64,000 nucleotides of DNA from Albidovulum aestuarii (GTDB taxonomy: Bacteria; Pseudomonadota; Alphaproteobacteria; Rhodobacterales; Rhodobacteraceae): contig NZ_JASBQQ010000007.1 in NCBI RefSeq assembly GCF_029961185.1, forward strand, positions 168,514 through 232,513. Direction: 5' to 3'. Shown in pieces: positions 1-9,769 of the stretch. The notes under the pieces are model-generated. The model saw only the letters and a program-made list of their open reading frames with translations. It was not told the DNA's origin and did no database searches. How positions within the stretch are numbered: the stretch's first letter is position 1; each line of letters opens with the position of its first letter. Made by a program: the position numbers and the translations under genes.

Positions 1-1476
1 GGCACACTGGGCAAAGGCGGGGCCCTTCTCGCCACAACCGGCAAGCATACGGGCCGCTCGCCCAAGGACAAATTCGTCGTCCGTACGCCCTCGGTCGAGG
101 ATTCGATCTGGTGGGAAAACAACAAACCGATGGCGCCCGAAGCCTTCGACCGGCTCCACGCCGACATGCTGGCCCACATGAAGGGCCGCGACTATTTCGT
201 GCAGGACCTCTATGCCGGCGCCGACCCCGAACACCGGCTGGATGTGCGCGTGGTGACTGAACTGGCCTGGCATGGCCTCTTCATCCGCCACTTGCTGCGC
301 CGCCCCGAACGGCCGGAACTGGATGATTTCATTCCGGAATTCACCATCATCAATTGCCCGTCCTTCAAGGCGGACCCGGCCAAGCATGGCTGCCGCTCTG
401 AAACCGTGATCGCGATGAACTTCGACAAGAAGCTGATCCTGATCGGCAATACCGCCTATGCGGGCGAGAATAAGAAGTCGGTCTTCACGCTTCTGAACTA
501 CATCCTGCCGGGCAAGGGCATCATGGCGATGCATTGCTCTGCGAACCACGCGATCGGCGATCCGGACGACACCGCCGTCTTCTTCGGCCTTTCCGGGACC
601 GGCAAGACCACGCTTTCGGCCGATCCTTCGCGCACGCTCATCGGCGACGACGAACATGGCTGGTCGGATACCGGCACGTTCAACTTCGAAGGTGGCTGTT
701 ATGCCAAGACCATCAACCTGAGCGCCGAGGCGGAGCCGGAGATCTTTGCCACCACGTCGCGCTTCGGCACGGTCGTCGAGAACATGGTCTTCGACCCCGA
801 GACTTTCGAACTCGACTTTGAGGATAATTCGATCACCGACAACATGCGCTGCGCCTATCCGCTAGAGGCAATCTCCAACGCCTCGGCAACCTCGCGGGGC
901 GGACAGCCGAAGAACGTGATCATGCTGACCTGCGACGCCTACGGCGTGCTGCCGCCCATCGCGCGGCTGACACCGGCGCAGGCGATGTATCACTTCCTGT
1001 CGGGCTTCACGTCCAAGACGCCGGGCACCGAGGTCGGCGTGACCGAGCCGATCCCGACCTTCTCCACCTGCTTCGGCGCGCCTTTCATGCCGCGCAGACC
1101 CGAGGTCTACGGCAAGCTCCTGCAGGAAAAGATCGCCGGGACCGGTGCCACTTGCTGGCTGGTGAATACCGGCTGGACCGGTGGCGCCTATGGCACCGGC
1201 AAGCGGATGCCGATCAAGGCCACACGCGCGCTTCTTACCGCCGCGCTCGACGGGTCGCTGAACGATGCGCAGTTCCGCAAGGATCCGAATTTCGGCTTTG
1301 AGGTTCCGGTCAGTGTTCCCGGCGTGGACGCCCAACTGCTCGACCCGCGCCAGACCTGGGCGGATGGCGCAGCCTATGATGCGCAGGCCAAGAAGCTCGT
1401 CGACATGTTCGCCGACAACTTCGCGCAATACGTGCCCTATATCGACGCGGAAGTGAAAGCTGCGGCGATCGGCTGA
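1..1476 (+). CDS. pckA: Phosphoenolpyruvate carboxykinase (ATP), 5' end outside window
   Basis: Converts oxaloacetate plus ATP to phosphoenolpyruvate and CO2, the first committed step of gluconeogenesis in the cytosol. The reading frame is open from base 1, so only the first few dozen residues are missing; 491 residues remain of a family of about 530-540. The kinase-type P-loop GLSGTGKT lies at nt 586-609 and is followed by the metal-binding GDDEHGW stretch, both diagnostic of the ATP-dependent enzyme rather than the GTP type. The ATG at 130 is internal, because homology-like sequence ([12 protein letters not shown]) continues upstream in frame. It is convergent with the exporter gene downstream, with an inverted repeat between them. 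Confidence 0.97.
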   Translation, partial: GTLGKGGALLATTGKHTGRSPKDKFVVRTPSVEDSIWWENNKPMAPEAFDRLHADMLAHMKGRDYFVQDLYAGADPEHRLDVRVVTELAWHGLFIRHLLRRPERPELDDFIPEFTIINCPSFKADPAKHGCRSETVIAMNFDKKLILIGNTAYAGENKKSVFTLLNYILPGKGIMAMHCSANHAIGDPDDTAVFFGLSGTGKTTLSADPSRTLIGDDEHGWSDTGTFNFEGGCYAKTINLSAEAEPEIFATTSRFGTVVENMVFDPETFELDFEDNSITDNMRCAYPLEAISNASATSRGGQPKNVIMLTCDAYGVLPPIARLTPAQAMYHFLSGFTSKTPGTEVGVTEPIPTFSTCFGAPFMPRRPEVYGKLLQEKIAGTGATCWLVNTGWTGGAYGTGKRMPIKATRALLTAALDGSLNDAQFRKDPNFGFEVPVSVPGVDAQLLDPRQTWADGAAYDAQAKKLVDMFADNFAQYVPYIDAEVKAAAIG

Positions 1477-1503
1477 AATCTGGTATGAGTGGGGGCGCTG
1501 CCC

Positions 1504-1552
1504 GTCGCTATTGGTCTATTGGACTAAGACTAATGGCGCGACCAATAGCGAC
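1504..1552. terminator. Inverted repeat between convergent genes
   Basis: A perfect 13-bp stem (GTCGCTATTGGTC at 1504-1516 and its complement at 1540-1552) sits between the stops of pckA and the convergent exporter gene. No strong T-run follows, so it is a probable bidirectional terminator by position and shape only. Confidence 0.5.
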
Positions 1553-1581
1553 CCCCCGGAGCATTCTCGCACAGAAGAGGA

Positions 1582-2340
1582 TCAGAGCGCCAGCGCCCGC
1601 CGGACGAGATTCAGTCCGGTGATGGCCAGCACAACCAGCGTCCAACGCCGGAAACGCCGCTGGTCAAGCCGGTCCTGTATTACGAATCCTGCATAGAGTC
1701 CGGCCATAGCCGGAACTGTGAGCGCAGCCGATAGGGGCAGCGTTGCGCCGTTGACAACACCCGAGCCGAGATGCGCGACCAACAGCATCGCGGAGCCGAT
1801 CATGTAAACGACGCCCTGCACGCGCACGTTTTCGCGTTTCTCGACATCGAGTGAGAGAAGAAGTGCAATCGTTGGTGGGCCCCAGACCCCGGAAATGCCG
1901 CCAAAGAAGCCGCCGACAACACCGGTCGTGATTTCGGCGCGTCCCCGGTTCTTCGCGTGAAAACGCAATTGCCAACCTGCAAGCTGGGTCAGGGCGAAGG
2001 CCACTATGGGTAAACCCAGAGTCATCAACATCACCGCCTGGGGCATCACCGGCACGAGTTGCGCGGCAAGAGCAATGGTGACGCAAAGCGTGATCAGGAG
2101 CCGCCAGTATTCGCGCGTCGTCGCCAACGCCGCCCGCCAGCCCTGCCGCAGTGCCTGAGCAAGATTGGTCGCGAATGTCGGCAGGATCAGTGCGGCCAGC
2201 GCCTGCTCCGCCGGAAGGAATGACGCGAGGCCGGAGATCATGATCATCGGCATGGCAAAGCCGACCGCGCCCTTGACGATGCTGGCAAAGACGGTCACCC
2301 CCACCGCCATCAGGAAAATCGTCAGGTCCAGTCCAAACAT
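1582..2340 (-). CDS. TSUP-family (TauE/SafE) membrane permease
   Basis: A 252-residue integral membrane protein of the sulfite exporter TauE/SafE (TSUP) family, thought to move sulfonates, sulfite or other organic anions across the inner membrane. It shows about eight hydrophobic segments and the family's Gly/Pro-rich repeat in both halves (VKGAVGFAMPM near the N-terminus and GGFFGGISGVWGPP in the second half). I place the start at the ATG at 2340, which has AGGAGG upstream, rather than at the in-frame GTG at 2361, which has no ribosome site. The substrate cannot be told from sequence. It is divergent from the acyl-CoA dehydrogenase. Confidence 0.85.
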   Translation of the reverse strand: MFGLDLTIFLMAVGVTVFASIVKGAVGFAMPMIMISGLASFLPAEQALAALILPTFATNLAQALRQGWRAALATTREYWRLLITLCVTIALAAQLVPVMPQAVMLMTLGLPIVAFALTQLAGWQLRFHAKNRGRAEITTGVVGGFFGGISGVWGPPTIALLLSLDVEKRENVRVQGVVYMIGSAMLLVAHLGSGVVNGATLPLSAALTVPAMAGLYAGFVIQDRLDQRRFRRWTLVVLAITGLNLVRRALAL

Positions 2341-2503
2341 CGATACGGGGGCCTCCTGCACTCGCTATACCGGGAACAGCGGATCGGCGCACCGCAATTC
2401 GGACGCGACACTTTCGTGCAGTCCGGGCGCTACATATGAATTAATATTGCGCTGCAGTTGCAAAATCGGTAGGACGATGCAGTCGCAGAAAAGGAGCCGC
2501 CCC

Positions 2504-4165
2504 ATGGCACATGACGGAGCTGACATGCCGAACGCCATCTTGCCCGACCTTCTTGATCTGACCGAAGCCGCTTTGCCGCCGGTCGAGGCGCTTCTGGCAG
2601 GAGCAACGAAGGGTCTGCGGGAGCGCGTCAGCCGTGACGGCAAAGTGTCAGGCGCGGCGCTGGAGGAACATCAGTTCGCTGCGCATGCCCTGTCTTGGCT
2701 TGCCACCTACGTCGAATCGCTTCGGCAGATGCGGGCCTGGGCGGGCCGGATTTCCGAGGCGGGCGCGCTTGGCGAAATGGAGGCACTGATCCTTCAAATC
2801 GGCTTTGGCGAATACCTCGCCCAAATCGCGGGCGGCATCCCGATGAGCCAGGGCGAGGTGGCGCGGCTCTCCGACCTTGGCCTTGGCTGGGCGCCGGAGG
2901 GTGCTGCGGCCACGCTGATCGCGGGTGGCAACACATCTGCCGTGCGGGCGCGGCTGGTCGCGCTCATGCGCGACAATCATGGCCGCGCGACTGTCGGCGC
3001 GACGGGTCTGGACGAAGACCTTGAAATGATCCGCGACCAGTTCCGTCGCTATGCCGAGGAACGCGTGGTGCCGAACGCGCATGATTGGCATCTGCGCGAC
3101 GAGTTGATCCCCATGGGGATCATCGAGGAGCTGGCCGAACTGGGTGTCTTCGGCCTGACGATCCCCGAGGAATTCGGCGGGCTGGGCCTGTCCAAAGCCT
3201 CCATGGTTGTGGTCAGCGAAGAACTCTCGCGCGGCTATATTGGCGTGGGCTCTCTCGGGACGCGGTCCGAAATCGCCGCCGAACTCATTCTCTGCGGCGG
3301 CACGCCTGAGCAAAAAGAGCAGTGGCTGCCGAAACTGGCCTCTGGTGAGATCCTGCCGACCGCCGTCTTTACTGAACCCAATACCGGCTCTGACCTCGGC
3401 AGCTTGCGCACCCGCGCAGTGAAGGATGGTGACGACTGGGCCGTCACCGGCAACAAGACCTGGATCACCCATGCCGCCCGCACCCATGTGATGACTCTGC
3501 TGGCGCGGACCGATCCCGAGACGACCGACTATCGCGGCCTGTCCATGTTCCTCGCCGAAAAGACGCCGGGCACCGATGCCGAACCCTTCCCGACGCCCGG
3601 CATGACCGGCGGCGAGATCGAGGTTCTGGGCTACCGCGGCATGAAGGAATACGAGCTTGGGTTCGACGGCTTCAAGGTGAAGGGCGAGAATCTGCTGGGC
3701 GGCGTGCCCGGTCAGGGCTTCAAGCAGCTTATGCAGACCTTCGAAAGTGCCCGCATCCAGACCGCCGCCCGCGCCATCGGCGTGGCGCAATCGGCGCTGG
3801 AAGTCGGCATGAAATATGCCGAGGACCGTAAGCAGTTCGGCAAGTCGCTGATTGATTTCCCTCGTGTCTCCGGCAAGCTTGCCATGATGGCGGTGGAGAT
3901 CATGATCGCGCGGCAGCTGACCTATCATTCGGCCTGGCAGAAGGACCACGACAAGCGCTGCGACCTTGAGGCGGGGATGGCCAAGCTCCTGGGTGCCCGC
4001 GTCGCATGGGCATGCGCCGACAACGCGCTGCAGATCCACGGCGGCAACGGCTTTGCGCTGGAATACCAGATTAGCCGCATCCTTTGCGACGCCCGCATCC
4101 TCAACATCTTCGAGGGTGCTGCCGAGATTCAGGCACAGGTCATCGCGCGCAGGTTGCTCGACTGA
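2504..4165 (+). CDS. mcd: Acyl-CoA dehydrogenase, probably (2S)-methylsuccinyl-CoA dehydrogenase
   Basis: A 553-residue FAD-dependent acyl-CoA dehydrogenase. The catalytic fold begins near residue 170 (DQFRRYAEERVVPNAHDW) and ends with the typical QIHGGNGFALEY and NIFEGAAEIQ signatures. The additional N-terminal domain of about 160 residues, helical and rich in Leu/Ala, is the feature that sets methylsuccinyl-CoA dehydrogenase of the ethylmalonyl-CoA pathway apart from ordinary 380-residue family members. That enzyme makes mesaconyl-CoA during acetyl-CoA assimilation in Rhodobacterales. I choose the ATG at 2504 because AAGGAG precedes it; the frame is open further upstream but lacks homology. 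No other pathway gene is adjacent, so the substrate is inferred from architecture. Confidence 0.85.
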   Translation: MAHDGADMPNAILPDLLDLTEAALPPVEALLAGATKGLRERVSRDGKVSGAALEEHQFAAHALSWLATYVESLRQMRAWAGRISEAGALGEMEALILQIGFGEYLAQIAGGIPMSQGEVARLSDLGLGWAPEGAAATLIAGGNTSAVRARLVALMRDNHGRATVGATGLDEDLEMIRDQFRRYAEERVVPNAHDWHLRDELIPMGIIEELAELGVFGLTIPEEFGGLGLSKASMVVVSEELSRGYIGVGSLGTRSEIAAELILCGGTPEQKEQWLPKLASGEILPTAVFTEPNTGSDLGSLRTRAVKDGDDWAVTGNKTWITHAARTHVMTLLARTDPETTDYRGLSMFLAEKTPGTDAEPFPTPGMTGGEIEVLGYRGMKEYELGFDGFKVKGENLLGGVPGQGFKQLMQTFESARIQTAARAIGVAQSALEVGMKYAEDRKQFGKSLIDFPRVSGKLAMMAVEIMIARQLTYHSAWQKDHDKRCDLEAGMAKLLGARVAWACADNALQIHGGNGFALEYQISRILCDARILNIFEGAAEIQAQVIARRLLD

Positions 4166-4195
4166 TCCTTTTAAACCGTGGCCTCGCGACTGTGC

Positions 4196-4211
4196 GGGGC
4201 CAAAAGGCCCC
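4196..4211. terminator. GC-rich hairpin between convergent genes
   Basis: The perfect hairpin GGGGCC-AAAA-GGCCCC lies 30 bases after the mcd stop and 16 bases before the stop of the convergent MFS gene, so it could serve both. There is no clear T-run. Confidence 0.55.
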
Positions 4212-4227
4212 AAAGTCAAAAGCTTGC

Positions 4228-5451
4228 TCAGGTCGCTTCGGACGCGGCTTGACGCGGTTCGCCCAGCCGGGGGTGAAGTCGCCCAGCGACCAGAACCATC
4301 GTCGCAAGCCCCGCCGCACCCGCGGCAAATACCCCTGTGATGGGTGCAACCAGTAGAACCAGCCAGGCAGCTGCGGGTGACAGGATGCCCGATACGTCGC
4401 GGAAGCTAGAATAAACCGCCGACATCTCGGTGCGTTCGGCCGGCCTCACCGCCATCAGGAAGGGCAGTCCGCCGAACGTGTCGAGCATGACCAGAAAGAG
4501 CGACCCGGCAAATAGCGCAGCGACTGCAATCGGCGGCCAGACCTGTCCGAAAGCGGCCATGAAGAAACAGGCGGCACAGGCGGCAAATGTAGCGCGGATT
4601 GCCCGCCTCAGCCCGCGTCTTTGCATCCAGCGCAGCATGAAGGGTGAAAGGAACAGCATCAGGTTCGAAAGCGAGAAGGCTATGCTCGCCACCTTGTCGC
4701 CAAGCCCGGTTTCGATACAGAAGATCGGCAGATAGACGACATAGATCCACCATCCGGTGGATCTCAACACAGCGAAAAGCCAGCCTGCGATCAGGCGCGG
4801 CTGACGGAAGAAGCGGCCAAGATAGGCCAGCGGGTTAGGGGCGGGCCCACGGGCGCGGGTGATCAGCTTTCCGTTGCCGAGACGCATGAACCAGAAGGTG
4901 GACAGAAGCGCGACTGCAAAGCCCATCGCCATGAAGAACGGCAGGGGCGCCCAGACATTCCACAGGAATACCCCGAGCATCGGTCCGAGGAACCACGACG
5001 CCGCGCTGAACAGCATCTTCAGCGTCTCACCGCGGCCCAGTTCGTGCCGTGCGATGTAGTCCATCACATAGGCGTTGGTGCAGATGAATACTGTCACGGT
5101 GGCGAGATTTGAAACGACGAGCGCAAGCGGCGTCAGAACTGGTCCGCCGATAATCGCGCATGTGCCGCCGACAAGGTAGAAACCGACCCCTCCGGTATAG
5201 ACCCAGCGGCGGGGGATGACCCGGCTGATACCCGGTACCAGCAGCCCCCAGACGAGTGCGGCAATACCGGCGGCAAGATAGATCAGGCTGACAGCCGCGG
5301 CATCCTCGGCCATCGCGCGGTACAGCACCAATGGCCAGATGGAGATCAAGAGCCCGCGCAACGAAGCCTCGATGCCCGTCAGCACGGCAAAACCCTTCAC
5401 GCCCGGCACAGGGGCGTGACGCAGGTTTTCGGGGATGTAGCGACTGATCAT
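4228..5451 (-). CDS. MFS transporter
   Basis: A 407-residue polytopic inner-membrane protein with about twelve hydrophobic segments, a cytoplasmic loop rich in Arg near the middle, and the overall arrangement of the major facilitator superfamily. The ATG at 5451 is preceded by GGAGG at suitable spacing. I see no motif that identifies the substrate. Neighbours (mcd convergent, a small lipoprotein divergent) give no clue; it could be a sugar, drug or organic-acid carrier. Confidence 0.8.
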   Translation of the reverse strand: MISRYIPENLRHAPVPGVKGFAVLTGIEASLRGLLISIWPLVLYRAMAEDAAAVSLIYLAAGIAALVWGLLVPGISRVIPRRWVYTGGVGFYLVGGTCAIIGGPVLTPLALVVSNLATVTVFICTNAYVMDYIARHELGRGETLKMLFSAASWFLGPMLGVFLWNVWAPLPFFMAMGFAVALLSTFWFMRLGNGKLITRARGPAPNPLAYLGRFFRQPRLIAGWLFAVLRSTGWWIYVVYLPIFCIETGLGDKVASIAFSLSNLMLFLSPFMLRWMQRRGLRRAIRATFAACAACFFMAAFGQVWPPIAVAALFAGSLFLVMLDTFGGLPFLMAVRPAERTEMSAVYSSFRDVSGILSPAAAWLVLLVAPITGVFAAGAAGLATMVLVAGRLHPRLGEPRQAASEAT

Positions 5452-5579
5452 CGGGCCTCCGTGATCCAGAAGCCTGCAAATCCATACCGCGTCTCGACAT
5501 TTTGCGACTCAGACCTGTCGGATTGAAGCCGTTCCAGTACGGACTTGCGGTCGCGGGCAGGATTGTGCCTGATAGCAAC

Positions 5580-5972
5580 ATGCGCCTGATCTTCATCCTT
5601 CCTCTTCTTATTGCCACTGCTTGTCAGGGCAATGAAACCGTTGCGGCCTATGGTGCAGGCAATGGCATCTGGCAGCTTACCGAGATTGACGGCGTTGCCT
5701 TCGCTTCGCACGCCACGCTCAGCTTTCCCGAACCGGGACGGATTGCGGGAGAGGCGCCCTGCAACACCTATATGGGCCGTATGGACGCGCCTTATCCGTG
5801 GTTCGAGGCAAAGGACCTCGCCGTCACCCGTCGCGCCTGCCCCGATCTTGCGGCAGAAACCGCTTTCTTCGACGGGCTTGCGGCGATGACTCTGTCAGAG
5901 ACCTCGGGCGACACGCTGATCCTGTCCAACCCTGACGGGCGCGAAATGATCTTTGCGAAAGCTCAGCCCTGA
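5580..5972 (+). CDS. META-domain (HslJ-like) lipoprotein
   Basis: A 130-residue exported protein. Residues 1-14 form a short hydrophobic signal ending in ATA before Cys15, a plausible lipobox. The rest resembles the META/HslJ domain: a conserved W..T....G start and the C-N-T-Y...Y motif around [10 protein letters not shown], then a second Cys in RRACPD that could pair with it. HslJ-type proteins sit in the envelope and are linked to heat-shock and novobiocin tolerance in other bacteria; the role here is not known. The start at 5580 is chosen because it gives the signal peptide. Its 3' end overlaps the convergent recO by a few bases. Confidence 0.8.
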   Translation: MRLIFILPLLIATACQGNETVAAYGAGNGIWQLTEIDGVAFASHATLSFPEPGRIAGEAPCNTYMGRMDAPYPWFEAKDLAVTRRACPDLAAETAFFDGLAAMTLSETSGDTLILSNPDGREMIFAKAQP

Positions 5973-6682
5973 CGGGACAGCATCTCGATGAAACGGCGGC
6001 GCGCCTCGGGCAGCTTCCGGTGCAGATCATGGGCGAGGCGGTGTTCAAGAAAGTGGCCGGTCATCGACAGCCCGGCGGTTACCTCGCCCGGCGTGGCCGG
6101 ACCCTGACCGAGCAGGCAGGCAGGGAGTGGCAGCAGCCGGTCAGCCCAGTCCCCCGCCGCATCACGCGCCACGGCGCGGCCGGTTTTAGGACTGACATAG
6201 GCAAGATCCTCGCGCCCGCCAGTTACCGCGCAACGGGTCAGATCCAGACCGTAACCCAGTTCCTCCAGAAGCATGAGTTCCCACCGCAGATAATCGAGAA
6301 CCCAATCTTGCTTCGCTCCCAGACCATCCAGCAGATCGACAGTTGTTGCGTAAAGATCCGGATGCGACTCGCGCTCGGGCAGGGCGAAATGCAAAAGCGC
6401 GCAAATCGAGTTCAGGCCGGCGAGCGCGAGCCTGTCGGACATCAGCCCGGCCCGTGACCTGAGCGGTTCCACCGTGAAGGTGCCGATATGCTCCTCCAGC
6501 CGCCCGCGCCATGTAACATCGAGCTGGGCGCCCGGTTGCAGAACCGGCGCGACCTTGCGCGATGTGCCGCCGCGAACGACACCGGCATGACGACCGTGAC
6601 TGGTGGTAAAGACCTCGATGATCGCCGCCGACTCGCCATGGCGGCGGACGGAGATCAGCGCACCCTCGTCCCGCCAGTCCAT
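5963..6682 (-). CDS. recO: DNA repair protein RecO
   Basis: A 239-residue RecO, which with RecR loads RecA onto SSB-covered single-stranded DNA during gap repair. The N-terminal OB fold begins [17 protein letters not shown] and carries the family pattern H..H.G.V.G ([13 protein letters not shown]), followed by the helical C-terminal domain with [17 protein letters not shown]. The ATG at 6682 has GGAGG upstream; the frame is open for another 47 codons but that part overlaps the neighbouring gene and is not conserved in character. Confidence 0.93.
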   Translation of the reverse strand: MDWRDEGALISVRRHGESAAIIEVFTTSHGRHAGVVRGGTSRKVAPVLQPGAQLDVTWRGRLEEHIGTFTVEPLRSRAGLMSDRLALAGLNSICALLHFALPERESHPDLYATTVDLLDGLGAKQDWVLDYLRWELMLLEELGYGLDLTRCAVTGGREDLAYVSPKTGRAVARDAAGDWADRLLPLPACLLGQGPATPGEVTAGLSMTGHFLEHRLAHDLHRKLPEARRRFIEMLSRQG

Positions 6683-6707
6683 GAAGCCTCCGCCAAATCC
6701 TTCACGA

Positions 6708-7316
6708 CTATCTCTTTGGCCTGCGCGAAAGTCCATCGGCTCGGAGCGCCCTCCGCAAGTCGGATGAGCGCGTTTGAAAACCCTCAGCGTCACCGAAATC
6801 GACGAAATCGGGATAGCGTTCATGCGACCCCTTCAGGCGCGTCGCGTGCTTGATTGGGCACCAATACTGCTCCGTGCGCGCCGCAATCTCACGGATGTAG
6901 GAGATCAGACCATTGCAATAGCTGCAGTAGAGGCAGTTCAGTTTTTGCAACGCATTCAGATAGGCCAAGTGCCTGTGATCGAAAGCGATGTAGTCACCAC
7001 GGCGTACCTTGTCGATCCGGTAGACCGGAAAACAGAGCGTCTGATAAACCGTCACGCAAAGATCGAGCAGCAGGAACGGAACGACAAGCCCATATATCAC
7101 CGGCGCGGTCAAAATGACCATCGGCCGGGCCGCCTTCAGGAATGTGCCCAGCCGCACCCGCGCCGCCAGGTGCCGGGCGCGCACTTCTCGTTGAAAGACG
7201 ACTTTGCGGCGCTTGACCTCATAGCGGAATGCCCTTGCCTGCTCGGCAATTGCGCGGTCGAGCTCCTGATCAAGTTCTACGAGCGTCTGCTTCAGCCGAT
7301 CTGCAAGTGCTGACAT
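6708..7316 (-). CDS. Membrane protein of unknown function with a cysteine cluster
   Basis: A 202-residue protein I cannot assign to a named family. Residues 1-60 are charged and probably helical, residues 66-97 form a long hydrophobic stretch (one or two membrane passes), and a soluble tail carries Cys128, Cys131, Cys134 and Cys153 in [12 protein letters not shown] and QYWCP, which suggests metal or disulfide binding. The start at 7316 has GAGGAG upstream. It precedes recO on the same strand with a 25-base gap and may be co-transcribed with it. Confidence 0.7.
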   Translation of the reverse strand: MSALADRLKQTLVELDQELDRAIAEQARAFRYEVKRRKVVFQREVRARHLAARVRLGTFLKAARPMVILTAPVIYGLVVPFLLLDLCVTVYQTLCFPVYRIDKVRRGDYIAFDHRHLAYLNALQKLNCLYCSYCNGLISYIREIAARTEQYWCPIKHATRLKGSHERYPDFVDFGDAEGFQTRSSDLRRALRADGLSRRPKR

Positions 7317-8264
7317 CGTATCGCTCCTCGCCCTGTTCCGCGCATTTTTCACCCTACCACCGATCGGCACATGCGCGGGTTGACACAACGCAAGTCAGCC
7401 AACTGCCCTCAAAAAGGCTGCATTTGCGTTTTAGCGGTCAACCATCCGATTGCTGCCTGTGGGTATTGGTGCATTCTTGGGCTTTAGGTTTTTTGCCCTT
7501 TTGTGCCGACACATTGGTATTCCTTGTTGGCGGCTAGACCTCTGGGTCCAGATCGGAAATCGCCGGGTTCGATCCACAAAACGTCGGGCTCGGCTTGGTC
7601 GCGATCTGCGCAGCAGCCTGTTTCATGTTGCCGCCTACCGTATCGCGGGGCATTCCGAGGCCCGATCTCGGCCTATCCCGCAATCGTGTCGCGTGGCGAT
7701 CTATGGAAGATGTCCAGAAAGCCAGGAAGCCTTTTTTTGCGCTGATGGTGCCAGGGGTCTGCCTGGCGCCGATGGTCACAACCTGCGCGCTGTCTGGTCT
7801 GACAAGGGACACAGCCCCGGCGGTTTCGGAGTTCCTCTGGACGTTTACCGTCGCCAACGCCGCGCTCAATTTCCTCAAAACCCTGCCTTTCAGGCTCCTA
7901 GATGCCGGTTGGTGCCTTCAGGTGAGCAGTCAGAGTTCTTTGCCCGGCTCCACCGGTCCACTGATGGAGCGACGGCTGCGGCGATGACCGTTGCCGCGAT
8001 CTGGTTGCAATCGCTGCTGCTTTTCTCCTTCACGTTTGTAGACGCGCAAAGCCTGAACGCGCCGTAGAACGAGCTTCAGGTCCAGTGCCCGATAAGGTCC
8101 CCGCGTGGACTTCTTGCAGCAGCGGCCAATGTCTTGACGGCGCTGGACCATCTGATCGGCGGAGTATCGATGTTCCTGCACGCTCTCTGGCAATTGTAAG
8201 GGGAACATTTCCACCCTTGCCCCTGAGGTCCGCCCGCGCCAGTCTGGCCCGAAGGGGGCCTGAC
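7317..8264. other. About 950 bases without a convincing gene
   Basis: Open frames exist on both strands (for example a reverse frame around 7534-7878), but none has a good ribosome site plus recognisable protein character. The first part should hold the promoter of the membrane-protein/recO pair. The rest may be a decayed gene; I see no intact feature. Confidence 0.4.
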
Positions 8265-8948
8265 ATGACCATTACCGTCTGCATCTTCGACGCCTACGGA
8301 ACCCTGTTCGACGTGGCCGCCGCCGCCCGGCAGGCAGCGACCGAAAAGGGGCGCGAGGAGCTTGCTGCGATTTGGCCGAAGCTGGCCGAAGACTGGCGGC
8401 GCAAGCAGCTGGAATACACATGGCTCAGGGCCGTCATGCGCCAGCACACCGACTTCTGGACTGTTACGCAGGACGGGCTCGACTGGGCGCTGGAGAAGGC
8501 TGGATTGGACGATCCCGACCTGCGCGAACGCCTGCTCGCGCTTTATTGGGAACTGGAAGCCTATCCCGAAGTGCCCGTAATGCTGGGGCGGCTGAAAGAG
8601 GCCGGGTTGCAAACCGCGATCCTGTCCAATGGCGCACCCGATATGCTGGAGGGTGCGGTCCGCTCCGCTGGGATCGGCGAATTGCTGGACGACACGCTGT
8701 CGGTGGAAAGCACCGGTATCTTCAAACCCGATGCCAGCGTCTATCGCCTTGTGACCGAACGTTTTGCCTGCACACCTGACCGGGTGCTCTTCACTTCGTC
8801 GAACGGCTGGGACGCAGCGGCTGCCTCAGGCTTCGGCTTCCTGACGGCATGGGTCAACCGAGCGGGCCAACCGATGGACCGGCTGCCCGCCCGTCCCCAA
8901 CATGTGCTTTCCGATCTTTCAACCATCCCGGACATCGCCACCCAATGA
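8265..8948 (+). CDS. Haloacid dehalogenase, type II (HAD superfamily)
   Basis: A 227-residue HAD-superfamily hydrolase of the L-2-haloacid dehalogenase type. The nucleophile motif FDAYGTLFD places Asp9 as the catalytic aspartate; LSNG gives motif II, FKPD the motif III lysine, and SSNGWDAAAASGFG the type II dehalogenase signature. Family members cleave the C-halogen bond of short 2-haloacids, though many act on phosphate esters instead. The start at 8265 fits the conserved MTITVCIFDAYGT opening. The stop overlaps the next gene's start (ATGA), so it heads a three-gene operon with an alpha/beta hydrolase and a threonine-type dehydratase. Confidence 0.9.
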   Translation: MTITVCIFDAYGTLFDVAAAARQAATEKGREELAAIWPKLAEDWRRKQLEYTWLRAVMRQHTDFWTVTQDGLDWALEKAGLDDPDLRERLLALYWELEAYPEVPVMLGRLKEAGLQTAILSNGAPDMLEGAVRSAGIGELLDDTLSVESTGIFKPDASVYRLVTERFACTPDRVLFTSSNGWDAAAASGFGFLTAWVNRAGQPMDRLPARPQHVLSDLSTIPDIATQ

Positions 8949-9769
8949 CCCTGCCACACTTCACCGCGACTGACGGCGCCCGCATCGCTTATCGGGACGA
9001 GGGGAACGGCAAACCGCTTCTTTGCCTCGCCGGGCTCACCCGGGCCGGGACGGATTTCGATTTCGTCGCCCCGCATCTGGCGCCACTCAGGCTCATCCGC
9101 ATGGATTATCGCGGACGCGGCGGGTCGGAATGGACCGGCGCCGCGACCTATACCGTGGATAGGGAGGCACGGGACGCGCTGGAGCTTCTTGATCATCTCG
9201 GGATCGGTCGCGCGGCCATTCTCGGCACCTCGCGTGGCGGGTTGATCGGGATGGCGCTGGCGGCGGTCGCGAAGGACCGGCTGACGGGTCTTTGCCTCAA
9301 CGATATCGGTCCGGTGATCGCGCGTGAGGGGCTGGAGAAGATCAAGGACTATGTAGGTCGCAATCCGGCGGCGAAGACAATGGACGACCTTGTCACCCGG
9401 CTGCCGCGCAACATGCCCGGCTTTGACAATATCCCGACGGAGCGCTGGCGTGCCTTCTCTGAGCGCCTCTATGCCGAGACAGCGGAGGGGTTGCATATCC
9501 GCTACGATCCCGAATTGCGAACGAGTTTCCTGAAGGCATTCGAAGGCCCGCCCGCCGATCTCTGGCCGCTCTTCGATGCCTGCGCTGACCTGCCGCTGGC
9601 GCTGATCCGCGGAGCCAATTCCGATCTTCTGTCGCAAGAGACGGCGGCAGAGATGTGCCGCCGACGGCCCGACATGATCTTTGCCGATGTGCCCGACCGC
9701 GCGCATGTTCCCTTTCTCGATGAACCGGAGGCGCTCGCCGCTCTCGAAGTCTGGCTGGAGAAACTATGA
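8945..9769 (+). CDS. Alpha/beta-fold hydrolase
   Basis: A 274-residue soluble alpha/beta hydrolase. The nucleophile elbow GTSRGG puts Ser96 as catalytic base target, and His254 in DRAHVPF completes the triad near the C-terminus; the oxyanion region lies in LAGLTRAG. It begins with the ATGA overlap of the upstream dehalogenase and ends with another ATGA overlap, so translation of the three genes is coupled. The substrate is unknown; an ester or lactone is typical of the family. Confidence 0.85.
   Translation: MTLPHFTATDGARIAYRDEGNGKPLLCLAGLTRAGTDFDFVAPHLAPLRLIRMDYRGRGGSEWTGAATYTVDREARDALELLDHLGIGRAAILGTSRGGLIGMALAAVAKDRLTGLCLNDIGPVIAREGLEKIKDYVGRNPAAKTMDDLVTRLPRNMPGFDNIPTERWRAFSERLYAETAEGLHIRYDPELRTSFLKAFEGPPADLWPLFDACADLPLALIRGANSDLLSQETAAEMCRRRPDMIFADVPDRAHVPFLDEPEALAALEVWLEKL

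Noticed and set aside
2165..2503. N-terminal extension of the acyl-CoA dehydrogenase
   Set aside because: The upstream in-frame part overlaps the divergent exporter and has no homology-like features; a good ribosome site lies before 2504.
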